Shown here: piece after piece, positions 7,521 to 18,714 of the stretch | How positions within the stretch are numbered: the stretch's first letter is position 1 | Layout of the letters: each line of letters starts with the position of its first letter | NCBI GenBank assembly: GCA_964057225.1 | Contig: OZ059899.1 | Location: forward strand, 4,402,001-4,466,000 | Source: Auanema rhodensis | Lineage: Eukaryota; Nematoda; Chromadorea; Rhabditida; Rhabditidae | Direction: 5' to 3' | Length of the DNA stretch: 64,000 nucleotides | Notes under the pieces: model-generated | What the model was told of the DNA's origin: nothing | Seen by the model: only the letters and a program-made list of their open reading frames with translations | Database searches by the model: none | Made by a program: the position numbers and the translations under genes

Positions 7521-10500
7521 ATGGCAATCACAGTAGCAATTCTCCTGCCATGTGTAACTTCATATCAAATTTGCACAAAAGCAACTGGAGGAGCCTTATT
7601 AGTTCCACCAGTAGTAAAGAAATGTAAATTAACAGAAACAAATCATGTGCTACGTACACAAATCCATCTATACACGCGAAACCACACGGCACACGAGTGG
7701 GACGCGTGGCGCTGCTCGAAGGAAGTACACAAGCTGTGTGTACGCGATTTGTTATTTCTCCGCGACACAAACAGAACAATCGATGAGGTGCAGCCTATAG
7801 CGGCGCACGAGTGCAGGCAGGCGATTCGCGATCGCAAATGGAATAACATGGAGCTGGAGAGAATCGATAGTATAGCACAAGCAACCCCAGAGCCCTCCTA
7901 TGATCCGGCGCGCGCGTTTAGCCGCGACGAGTGCGAGGAGCGGCCGCGTTTAGTACTAGAGCGCGGAGTCATGACCCGCATGCCCGATGATACAATATTA
8001 TCCAATTTAATACTAAACACTGAAGGTTGTAGTGCTCATCATGGTAATTGCAAATCAAATACATCAATAATTATATGGGATCCCCAAACATCGGATTCCC
8101 GTTGTAATTATATTGATATGCATTACTACGATGCTATAATAAGCAAAGAAACTATTTTGATTCCAAGTACACAATCAGCGCTTATCCTTTCGAGTAAAAT
8201 AACACCAAAACCAATTGCATCCTGCTTTAGACAACCAGCATTCCATACAACATCAGGAAATTATATAACATTCCCCAAATATCCTAATGATAACAATATC
8301 ACACTCCTAATTGAACGAGAATTTAAGAAATTGCTGTTCAAAAGACCTAAACGCGCAACTTCTACAAAATGCTCATTCCCATTCGATCAGGATAGAATAA
8401 ATGAAGTTGAAGATTTTGAAACGTACACGCTTCGAATTTGCCAATATCCATTTTTAATACCACTTATGAGTAATCCAGGAATTACACAAATTATTCCTCT
8501 AATTAAAGGAAGACGTATGGTAGACACTACATATTCCTTGAAAGAATGGATAATAGCCCATCGTGAAAATTTTGAATTTTTCTTTAAAATTCAAATTTAT
8601 GAGAAATCTTTAAGACATTTTCTCAAACAATATGATTTCCGTGATAAAGACGAAGCCATTTTACAATATGTTGCTCAAAGAGAATTAGCTTTAGCTACTA
8701 AAGCTGGAATATCTTATTTAACATCCAGGCAACTTCTTCAACAAATATCAGATCGTTTGACCGTTATTGAATTTGATCGGTTAATTCGTACAAAAGAAGG
8801 CACTTATCGAGAACGTGATGAAACTATTGCTCTTGATTTAGCCAATACACCAGTTATAATTGAAGACAAATTAACAGTTCCATCAAGACAAGAAATATTA
8901 AAAGCATTCGTAAAAATGCCACCAATAAGGAAACAATTATTAACTGATCAAGAAGAAAGAAACAGCAAATTTATAAAAGATACAATTGACCTTGTACATG
9001 AGCTAAAAACTCTCGTTACGCTTAGAAGAAATAAAACAGCAGCTGATATTGATGACATAAAATTTATAAACCTTCCATCTTCACGAATGTTTGTACTTGA
9101 TACGGATAAATTGTTCTATGACATCAAGAATAATTTTGGAATACCAATTGGACCACATCCCAAGCTCATAGAGCCCAACAACATCTCTAAGGACTTATTA
9201 TTGGAAATATTTTTACCACTACTAAACGATAATATTTTGCCTAATACATCTAGTAGAATATCATCAAAACAGTTAAAAAGATTAATGACAGAGAAAATCC
9301 AACTTAAATCGTTGCAAACCACGACGCGTGCGCCAAGCAACGCGGCAGGCGGCGCGGCCGAGATGGCAGCCCTCCCTATAATCGATCGTGAGGCGCTGAT
9401 CACAACAGATCCCGCAATACTGCCGCAAACATCTACAAGCCCTCGGGCAGCCGCAGCAACTACCGCGCGCGCGCCTTCATCGATGGCCCAGCCCGAAACA
9501 ACGGCGCGCCATACAACCGCAACAACAACCGCGCGCGCAACAATATCGACCCGCGCGCCGCCAACTACTATTCTCTACGCTGTTCATCAAGATCAACAAA
9601 TTCCAATAATGGAAGAAACTACATATACACCAATATCTTTGATTCGTAAACATAGAGCATCATCAACGCCTACAGCCACCGATATAGAGTCTGTACAGGC
9701 TAATGCTCAATACATTGCCACAAAAGTTGACTCTGAACAACAGTTTCGCCAAAACATAACAAGCAGAATTGCACAAGATCATTTGCAATATGCTACAACT
9801 ATGATTCAAGAAGAACTGCAGAAACATTTTAAAGAGTCATACGAATCAATATGTGAGATCCAAAATAGGTATCTTGAATTATGGAGATCAATTTTACAAA
9901 TTGAACCAACAATAGCTATGCGTACAATACTGGGAAGAGAAGATATAGCCGCAAGATTTGTAGGCAGCGAGATATTACATATACATGTTTGCCCGGTAGT
10001 ATTACAAAAGACTATATATCACAATCACACTGTGAATGGCACATGTTATCTCGAAACCCCAGTATTAACACAAGAAGGACAATTACTGTTTGCCGCACCA
10101 GGATCGAAAGACCTATTACCTCATGGTAAAGAAATTAACTGTGATCATGTACCAACAGACGTATGGTCAACAGACGGTGAATGGAAAGGAATTAATGGTA
10201 CTGTAGACGTCAGTCTCATATCCATGTGGGACGGACTTCATCATGAAAAGATCACGCCATTAAAATTCACCGGAGCACACTTATACACCAACTTATCATC
10301 TCGAGTGTACTCAATGACAACAGCCATTGCTTATGGTGCTAGTTTAGCATCGATTCGTCAAAATCACGTGCTTCACACAATTCATCATGATCCAAAAATA
10401 TCATCAGCATTCAGCATATTGAAGAAAAGTAGTGATTACATCTCCAAAGCCAATGAATTCACCAAAAGTACATGGAATTCATTTGTCGATACAATAGCAG

Positions 10501-10661
10501 GAACGATTGAACGAACACTCATCACTATCGGAGCAATTACAATTATTGTAGTTATACTGATCGTACTAGCCTTCGTTGCGAAAATATATTTCTTCAAACC
10601 AATAGGCATGCAAGTTATGCATATCGAACTCCGAGATCAAACCAGATTTGCGCTAGCTTAA
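7521..10661 (+). CDS. Envelope glycoprotein, class III (herpesvirus gB-like) fusogen
   Basis: 1,046 codons from the ATG at 7521, chosen because a signal peptide (MAITVAILLPCVTS) starts there; the frame is also continuous with gag upstream. The ectodomain has many Cys and N-glycosylation sites and a furin-type site RPKR (8343-8354). A Thr/Ala-rich linker spans about 9318-9570. After it comes a helix with ICEIQNRYLELW (9849-9884), then GREDIAARFVG (9933-9965) and a Cys at 9990, then TCYLETPV and EGQLLF, and a membrane anchor at about 10518-10580 with a short tail. The order furin site, central helix with C..Q...L.LW, R..I.AR..G....C block and anchor matches herpesvirus gB and related chuvirus and nematode Maverick fusogens. 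This would be a membrane fusion protein. The last five residues and the stop lie in satellite sequence. The fold assignment is by eye. Confidence 0.7.
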   Translation: MAITVAILLPCVTSYQICTKATGGALLVPPVVKKCKLTETNHVLRTQIHLYTRNHTAHEWDAWRCSKEVHKLCVRDLLFLRDTNRTIDEVQPIAAHECRQAIRDRKWNNMELERIDSIAQATPEPSYDPARAFSRDECEERPRLVLERGVMTRMPDDTILSNLILNTEGCSAHHGNCKSNTSIIIWDPQTSDSRCNYIDMHYYDAIISKETILIPSTQSALILSSKITPKPIASCFRQPAFHTTSGNYITFPKYPNDNNITLLIEREFKKLLFKRPKRATSTKCSFPFDQDRINEVEDFETYTLRICQYPFLIPLMSNPGITQIIPLIKGRRMVDTTYSLKEWIIAHRENFEFFFKIQIYEKSLRHFLKQYDFRDKDEAILQYVAQRELALATKAGISYLTSRQLLQQISDRLTVIEFDRLIRTKEGTYRERDETIALDLANTPVIIEDKLTVPSRQEILKAFVKMPPIRKQLLTDQEERNSKFIKDTIDLVHELKTLVTLRRNKTAADIDDIKFINLPSSRMFVLDTDKLFYDIKNNFGIPIGPHPKLIEPNNISKDLLLEIFLPLLNDNILPNTSSRISSKQLKRLMTEKIQLKSLQTTTRAPSNAAGGAAEMAALPIIDREALITTDPAILPQTSTSPRAAAATTARAPSSMAQPETTARHTTATTTARATISTRAPPTTILYAVHQDQQIPIMEETTYTPISLIRKHRASSTPTATDIESVQANAQYIATKVDSEQQFRQNITSRIAQDHLQYATTMIQEELQKHFKESYESICEIQNRYLELWRSILQIEPTIAMRTILGREDIAARFVGSEILHIHVCPVVLQKTIYHNHTVNGTCYLETPVLTQEGQLLFAAPGSKDLLPHGKEINCDHVPTDVWSTDGEWKGINGTVDVSLISMWDGLHHEKITPLKFTGAHLYTNLSSRVYSMTTAIAYGASLASIRQNHVLHTIHHDPKISSAFSILKKSSDYISKANEFTKSTWNSFVDTIAGTIERTLITIGAITIIVVILIVLAFVAKIYFFKPIGMQVMHIELRDQTRFALA
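8343..8354 (+). other. Furin-type cleavage motif in Env
   Basis: Encodes RPKR followed by Ala, within a KRPKR cluster. It lies between the N-terminal Cys-rich part and the central part, where gB-type proteins often have a proprotein convertase site. Confidence 0.6.
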
Positions 10662-10965
10662 AAATGCACCGAGATATCAACTGATATAAGTTCACACTTA
10701 TATTCTCGATTTTCACCCTGAAGAATTAATTTTTTCGTTGAATAACATTGTCCATCGTCTTTGCCTTGAAAAAAGGAATCTAAAAACATCTACTTTTTGC
10801 TAAATGATTTTGAAATTTTTCGAAAAAATTTTTGTCAAAATGTTTTTGGAAGCAATCTTGAGTGTACATGGAAACTCAACATACACTAATGCATCATTTT
10901 TCAAACAATCATAACTGATTTTTGTATTAAGCGTTTCTCAATGTAGTATAGTGCATTCGATGCGG

Positions 10966-11016
10966 ATTTTTAAGCTGCGTCGATCTATGTTATCAGATTT
11001 GCGCTAGCTTAAAAAT
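10966..11016. other. Inverted repeat spanning monomer junctions (example copy)
   Basis: ATTTTTAAGCT (10966-10976) and AGCTTAAAAAT (11006-11016) are perfect 11-bp inverted arms around 29 nt. It forms only where two monomers meet and is kept at most junctions; a subset is weakened by TTTTTAAGCT to TTTTCAAGCT or by GCTCAAAAATG. Confidence 0.8.
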
Positions 11017-11207
11017 GCACCGAGATATCAACTGATATAAGTTCACACATATATCCTCGATTTTCACCCTGAAGAATGAATTTTTTCGTTGAATAACATT
11101 GTCCATCGTCTTTGTCTTGAAAAAAGGAATCTAAAAACATCTACTTTTTGCTAAATTATTTTGAAATTTTTCGAAAAAATTTTTGTCAAAATGTTTTTTG
11201 AAGCAAT

Positions 11208-11238
11208 GTTGAGTGTACATGGAAACTCAACATACACT
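11208..11238. other. Overlapping alternative hairpins in satellite (example copy)
   Basis: GTTGAGT (11208-11214) pairs with ACTCAAC (11225-11231) around 10 nt. AGTGTA (11212-11217) pairs with TACACT (11233-11238) around 15 nt. The arms overlap, so only one stem can form at a time. This block is among the most constant parts of the monomer. Confidence 0.8.
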
Positions 11239-12046
11239 AATGCATCATTTTTCAAACGATCATAACTGATTTTTGTATTGAGCGTTTCTCAATGTAGTAT
11301 AGTGCATTCGATGCGGATTTTTAAGCTGCTTCGATCTGTGTTATCAGATTTGCGCTAGCTTAAAAATGCACCGAGATATCAACTGATATAAGTTCACACT
11401 TATATTCTCGATTTTCACCCTGAAGAATGAATTTTTTCGTTGAATAACATTGTCCATCGTCTTTGCCTTGAAAAAAGGAATCTAAAAACATCTACTTTTT
11501 GCTAAATGATTTTGAAATTTTTCGAAAAAATTTTTGTCAAAATGTTTTTGGAAGCAATCTTGAGTGTACATGGAAACTCAACATACACTAATGCATCATT
11601 TTTCAAACAATCATAACTGATTTTTGTATTAAGCGTTTCTCAATGTAGTATAGTGCATTCGATGCGGATTTTTAAGCTGCGTCGATCTATGTTATCAGAT
11701 TTGCGCTAGCTTAAAAATGCACCGAGATATCAACTGATATAAGTTCACACATATATCCTCGATTTTCACCCTGAAGAATGAATTTTTTCGTTGAATAACA
11801 TTGTCCATCGTCTTTGTCTTGAAAAAAGGAATCTAAAAACATCTACTTTTTGCTAAATTATTTTGAAATTTTTCGAAAAAATTTTTGTCAAAATGTTTTT
11901 TGAAGCAATGTTGAGTGTACATGGAAACTCAACATACACTAATGCATCATTTTTCAAACGATCATAACTGATTTTTGTATTGAGCGTTTCTCAATGTAGT
12001 ATAGTGCATTCGATGCGGATTTTTAAGCTGCTTCGATCTGTGTTAT

Positions 12047-15000
12047 CAGATTTGCGCTAGCTCAAAAATGCACCGAGATATCAACTGATATAAGTTCACA
12101 CTTATATTCTCGATTTTCACCCTGAAGAATGAATTTTTTCGTTGAATAACATTGTCCATCGTCTTTGTCTTGAAAAAAGGAATCTAAAAACATCTACTTT
12201 TTGCTAAATTATTTTGAAATTTTTCGAAAAAATTTTTGTCAAAATGTTTTTTGAAGCAATGTTGAGTGTACATGGAAACTCAACATACACTAATGCATCA
12301 TTTTTCAAACGATCATAACTGATTTTTGTATTGAGCGTTTCTCAATGTAGTATAGTGCATTCGATGCGGATTTTTAAGCTGCTTCGATCTGTGTTATCAG
12401 ATTTGCGCTAGCTCAAAAATGCACCGAGATATCAACTGATATAAGTTCACACTTATATTCTCGATTTTCACCCTGAAGAATGAATTTTTTCGTTGAATAA
12501 CATTGTCCATCGTCTTTGTCTTGAAAAAAGGAATCTAAAAACATCTACTTTTTGCTAAATTATTCTGAAATTTTTCGAAAAAATTTTTGTCAAAATGTTT
12601 TTTGAAGCAATGTTGAGTGTACATGGAAACTCAACATACACTAATGCATCATTTTTCAAACGATCATAACTGATTTTTGTATTAAGCGTTTCTCAATGTA
12701 GTATAGTGCATTCGATGCGGATTTTTAAGCTGCGTCGATCCGTGTTATCAGATTTGCGCTAGCTTAAAAATGCACCGAGATATCAACAGATATATGTTCA
12801 CACTTATATCCTCGATTTTCACCCTGAAGAATTAATTTTTTCGTTGAAAAATATTGTCCATCGTCTTTGCCTTGAAAAAAGGAATCTAAAAACATCTACT
12901 TTTTGCTAAATTTATTTGAAATTTTTCGAAAAAATTTTTGTCAAAATGTTTTTGGAAGCAATGTTGAGTGTACATGGAAACTCAACATACACTAATGCAT
13001 CATTTTTCAAACGATCATAACTGATTTTTGTATTAAGCGTTTCTCAATGTAGTATAGTGCATTCGATGCGGATTTTCAAGCTGCGTCGATCTGTGTTATC
13101 AGATTTGCGCTAGCTTAAAAATGCACCGAGATATCAACTGATATAAGTTCACACTTGTATCCTCGATTTTCACCCTGAAGAATTAATTTTTTCGTTGAAT
13201 AACATTGTCCATCGTCTTTGCCTTGAAAAAAGGAATCTAAAAACATCTACTTTTTGCTAAATTATTCTGAAATTTTTCGAAAAAATTTTTGTCAAAATGT
13301 TTTTTGAAGCAATGTTGAGTGTACATGGAAACTCAACATACACTAATGCATCATTTTTCAAACGATCATAACTGATTTTTGTATTAAGCGTTTCTCAATG
13401 TAGTATAGTGCATTCGATGCGGATTTTTAAGCTGCGTCGATCCGTGTTATCAGATTTGCGCTAGCTTAAAAATGCACCGAGATATCAACAGATATATGTT
13501 CACACTTATATCCTCGATTTTCACCCTGAAGAATTAATTTTTTCGTTGAAAAATATTGTCCATCGTCTTTGCCTTGAAAAAAGAAATCTAAAAACATCTA
13601 CTTTTTGCTAAATTTATTTGAAATTTTTCGAAAAAATTTTTGTCAAAATGTTTTTGGAAGCAATGTTGAGTGTACATGGAAACTCAACATACACTAATGC
13701 ATCATTTTTCAAACGATCATAACTGATTTTTGTATTGAGCGTTTCTCAATGTAGTATAGTGCATTCAATGCGGATTTTTAAGCTGCTTCGATCTGTGTTA
13801 TCAGATTTGCGCTAGCTCAAAAATGCACCGAGATATCAACTGATATAAGTTCACACATATATCCTCGATTTTCACCCTGAAGAATGAATTTTTTCGTTGA
13901 ATAACATTGTCCATCGTCTTTGTCTTGAAAAAAGGAATCTAAAAACATCTACTTTTTGCTAAATTATTTTGAAATTTTTCGAAAAAATTTTTGTCAAAAT
14001 GTTTTTTGAAGCAATGTTGAGTGTACATGGAAACTCAACATACACTAATGCATCATTTTTCAAACGATCATAACTGATTTTTGTATTAAGCGTTTCTCAA
14101 TGTAGTATAGTGCATTCGATGCGGATTTTTAAGCTGCGTCGATCCGTGTTATCAGATTTGCGCTAGCTTAAAAATGCACCGAGATATCAACAGATATATG
14201 TTCACACTTATATCCTCGATTTTCACCCTGAAGAATTAATTTTTTCGTTGAAAAATATTGTCCATCGTCTTTGCCTTGAAAAAAGGAATCTAAAAACATC
14301 TACTTTTTGCTAAATTATTTTGAAATTTTTCGAAAAAATTTTTGTCAAAATGTTTTTGGAAGCAATGTTGAGTGTACATGGAAACTCAACATACACTAAT
14401 GCATCATTTTTCAAACGATCATAACTGATTTTTGTATTGAGCGTTTCTCAATGTAGTATAGTGCATTCGATGCGGATTTTTAAGCTGCTTCGATCTGTGT
14501 TATCAGATTTGCGCTAGCTCAAAAATGCACCGAGATATCAACTGATATAAGTTCACACTTATATTCTCGATTTTCACCCTGAAGAATGAATTTTTTCGTT
14601 GAATAACATTGTCCATCGTCTTTGTCTTGAAAAAAGGAATCTAAAAACATCTACTTTTTGCTAAATTATTTTGAAAATTTTCGAAAAAATTTTTGTCAAA
14701 ATGTTTTTTGAAGCAATGTTGAGTGTACATGGAAACTCAACATACACTAATGCATCATTTTTCAAACGATCATAACTGATTTTTGTATTGAGCGTTTCTC
14801 AATGTAGTATAGTGCATTCGATGCGGATTTTTAAGCTGCTTCGATCTGTGTTATCAGATTTGCGCTAGCTCAAAAATGCACCGAGATATCAACTGATATA
14901 AGTTCACACTTATATTCTCGATTTTCACCCTGAAGAATGAATTTTTTCGTTGAATAACATTGTCCATCGTCTTTGTCTTGAAAAAAGGAATCTAAAAACA

Positions 15001-15210
15001 TCTACTTTTTGCTAAATTATTCTGAAATTTTTCGAAAAAATTTTTGTCAAAATGTTTTTTGAAGCAATGTTGAGTGTACATGGAAACTCAACATACACTA
15101 ATGCATCATTTTTCAAACGATCATAACTGATTTTTGTATTAAGCGTTTCTCAATGTAGTATAGTGCATTCGATGCGGATTTTCAAGCTGCGTCGATCTGT
15201 GTTATCAGAT
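12047..15210. repeat. Divergent edge-type satellite monomers
   Basis: About nine further monomers carrying variants that stop near here: GCTAGCTCAAAAATG, GTCTTTGTCTTG, GTTTTTTGAAGC, GCTGCTTCGATC, ATTATTCTGAAAT and AAATTTATTTG (the last reappears once near 56780). Pairs of monomers again repeat at 702 bp; for example ATTATTCTG near 12560 and 13265. Confidence 0.75.
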
Positions 15211-18200
15211 TTGCGCTAGCTTAAAAATGCACCGAGATATCAACTGATATAAGTTCACACTTGTATCCTCGATTTTCACCCTGAAGAATTAATTTTTTCG
15301 TTGAATAACATTGTCCATCGTCTTTGCCTTGAAAAAAGGAATCTAAAAACATCTACTTTTTGCTAAATGATTTTGAAATTTTTCGAAAAAATTTTTGTCA
15401 AAATGTTTTTGGAAGCAATGTTGAGTGTACATGGAAACTCAACATACACTAATGCATCATTTTTCAAACGATCATAACTAATTTTTGTATTAAGCGTTTC
15501 TCAATGTAGTATAGTGCATTCGATGCGGATTTTTAAGCTGCGTCGATCCGTGTTATCAGATTTGCGCTAGCTTAAAAATGCACCGAGATATCAACTGATA
15601 TAAGTTCACACTTACATTCTCGATTTTCACCCTGAAGAATCAATTTTTTCGTTGAATAACATTGTCCATCGTCTTTGCCTTGAAAAAGGAATCTAAAAAC
15701 ATCTACTTTTTGCTAAATTATTTTGAAATTTTCCGAAAAAATTTTTGTCAAAATGTTTTTGGAAGCAATGTTGAGTGTACATGGAAAATCAACATACACT
15801 AATGCATCATTTTTCAAACGATCATAACTGATTTTTGTATTAAGCGTTTCTCAATGTAGTATAGTGCATTCGATGCGGATTTTCAAGCTGCGTCGATCCG
15901 TGTTATCAGATTTGCGCTAGCTTAAAAATGCACCGAGATATCAACTGATATAAGTTCACACTTACATTCTCGATTTTCACCCTGAAGAATCAATTTTTTC
16001 GTTGAATAACATTGTCCATCGTCTTTGCCTTGAAAAAAGGAATCTAAAAACATCTACTTTTTGCTAAATTATTTTGAAATTTTCCGAAAAAATTTTTGTC
16101 AAAATGTTTTTGGAAGCAATGTTGAGTGTACATGGAAACTCAACATACACTAATGCATCATTTTTCAAACGATCATAACTAATTTTTGTATTAAGCGTTT
16201 CTCAATGTAGTATAGTGCATTCGATGCGGATTTTTAAGCTGCGTCGATCCGTGTTATCAGATTTGCGCTAGCTTAAAAATGCACCGAGATATCAACTGAT
16301 ATAAGTTCACACTTACATTCTCGATTTTCACCCTGAAGAATCAATTTTTTCGTTGAATAACATTGTCCATCGTCTTTGCCTTAAAAAAAGGAATCTAAAA
16401 ACATCTACTTTTTGCTAAATTATTTTGAAATTTTCCGAAAAAATTTTTGTCAAAATGTTTTTGGAAGCAATGTTGAGTGTACATGGAAAATCAACATACA
16501 CTAATGCATCATTTTTCAAACGATCATAACTGATTTTTGTATTAAGCGTTTCTCAATGTAGTATAGTGCATTCGATGCGGATTTTTAAGCTGCGTCGATC
16601 CGTGTTATCAGATTTGCGCTAGCTTAAAAATGCACCGAGATATCAACTGATATAAGTTCACACTTACATTCTCGATTTTCACCCTGAAGAATGAATTTTT
16701 TCGTTGAATAACATTGTCCATCGTCTTTGCCTTGAAAAAAGGAATCTAAAAACATCTACTTTTTGCTAAATTATTTTGAAATTTTTCAAAAAAATTTTTG
16801 TCAAAATGTTTTTGGAAGCAATGTTGAGTGTACATGGAAACTCAACATACACTAATGCATCATTTTTCAAACGATCATAACTAATTTTTGTATTAAGCGT
16901 TTCTCAATGTAGTATAGTGCATTCGATGCGGATTTTTAAGCTGCGTCGATCCGTGTTATCAGATTTGCGCTAGCTTAAAAATGCACCGAGATATCAACTG
17001 ATATAAGTTCACACTTACATTCTCGATTTTCACCCTGAAGAATCAATTTTTTCGTTGAATAACATTGTCCATCGTCTTTGCCTTGAAAAAAGGAATCTAA
17101 AAACATCTACTTTTTGCTAAATTATTTTGAAATTTTCCGAAAAAATTTTTGTCAAAATGTTTTTGGAAGCAATGTTGAGTGTACATGGAAACTCAACATA
17201 CACTAATGCATCATTTTTCAAACGATCATAACTGATTTTTGTATTAAGCGTTTCTCAATGTAGTATAGTGCATTCGATGCGGATTTTTAAGCTGCGTCGA
17301 TCTATGTTATCAGATTTGCGCTAGCTTAAAAATGCACCGAGATATCAACTGATATAAGTTCACACTTACATTCTCGATTTTCACCCTGAAGAATGAATTT
17401 TTTCGTTGAATAACATTGTTCATCGTCTTTGCCTTGAAAAAAGGAATCTAAAAACATCTACTTTTTGCTAAATTATTTTGAAATTTTTCAAAAAAATTTT
17501 TGTCAAAATGTTTTTGGAAGCAATGTTGAGTGTACATGGAAACTCAACATACACTAATGCATCATTTTTCAAACGATCATAACTAATTTTTGTATTAAGC
17601 GTTTCTCAATGTAGTATAGTGCATTCGATGCGGATTTTTAAGCTGCGTCGATCCGTGTTATCAGATTTGCGCTAGCTTAAAAATGCACCGAGATATCAAC
17701 TGATATAAGTTCACACTTACATTCTCGATTTTCACCCTGAAGAATCAATTTTTTCGTTGAATAACATTGTCCATCGTCTTTGCCTTGAAAAAAGGAATCT
17801 AAAAACATCTACTTTTTGCTAAATTATTTTGAAATTTTCCGAAAAAATTTTTGTCAAAATGTTTTTGGAAGCAATGTTGAGTGTACATGGAAACTCAACA
17901 TACACTAATGCATCATTTTTCAAACGATCATAACTGATTTTTGTATTAAGCGTTTCTCAATGTAGTATAGTGCATTCGATGCGGATTTTTAAGCTGCGTC
18001 GATCTATGTTATCAGATTTGCGCTAGCTTAAAAATGCACCGAGATATCAACTGATATAAGTTTACACATATATCCTCGATTTTCACCCTGAAGAATGAAT
18101 TTTTTCGTTGAATAACATTGTCCATCGTCTTTGCCTTGAAAAAAGGAATCTAAAAACATCTACTTTTTGCTAAATTATTTTGAAATTTTTCAAAAAAATT

Positions 18201-18714
18201 TTTGTCAAAATGTTTTTGGAAGCAATGTTGAGTGTACATGGAAACTCAACATACACTAATGCATCATTTTTCAAACGATCATAACTAATTTTTGTATAAA
18301 GCGTTTCTCAATGTAGTATAGTGCATTCGATGCGGATTTTTAAGCTGCGTCGATCTATGTTATCAGATTTGCGCTAGCTTAAAAATGCACCGAGATATCA
18401 ACTGATATAAGTTTACACATATATCCTCGATTTTCACCCTGAAGAATGAATTTTTTCGTTGAATAACATTGTCCATCGTCTTTGCCTTGAAAAAAGGAAT
18501 CTAAAAACATCTACTTTTTGCTAAATTATTTTGAAATTTTTCGAAAAAATTTTTGTCAAAATGTTTTTGGAAGCAATGTTGAGTGTACATGGAAACTCAA
18601 CATACACTAATGCATCATTTTTCAAACGATCATAACTAATTTTTGTATTAAGCGTTTCTCAATGTAGTATAGTGCATTCGATGCGGATTTTTAAGCTGCG
18701 TCGATCTGTGTTAT

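Larger units (their letters stand above)
6045..10642 (+). mobile_element. Ty3/gypsy-like element remnant: gag and gB-like env, pol missing
   Basis: Plus-strand remnant with a Retrotrans_gag-type capsid region, an Asn/Arg-rich basic tail and a long env, and nothing else. Protease, RT, RNase H and integrase are absent: fewer than 50 bp separate the end of gag from the env signal peptide. No LTR is seen at either side. The 5' side abuts the minus-strand BEL/Pao fragment and the 3' side passes directly into satellite at about 10643. Confidence 0.7.
10643..12046. repeat. Two copies of a 702-bp satellite dimer
   Basis: 10643-11344 and 11345-12046 are nearly identical two-monomer units. Odd monomers share CAATCTTGAGTG, CAAACAATCATAAC and GCGTCGATCTATG; even ones share GTCTTTGTCTTG, GTTTTTTGAAGC and GCTTCGATCTGTG. 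This is a higher-order repeat at the array edge. Confidence 0.85.

Noticed and set aside
9116..9403. 95-codon minus-strand ORF in env
   Set aside because: Antisense shadow of the gB-like Env; the plus frame has the coherent signal peptide, furin site and anchor.
10734..10750. CENP-B-box-like sequence TTTCGTTGAATAACATT in each monomer
   Set aside because: It matches only the 5' half of the box (TTCGTTG.A). The essential CGGG half is missing, so binding cannot be claimed.
10800..10870. Curved DNA from A/T tracts phased at the helical repeat
   Set aside because: Tract centres are about 12-13 bp apart in the consensus by eye, not a clean 10-11 bp, so curvature is not supported without calculation.
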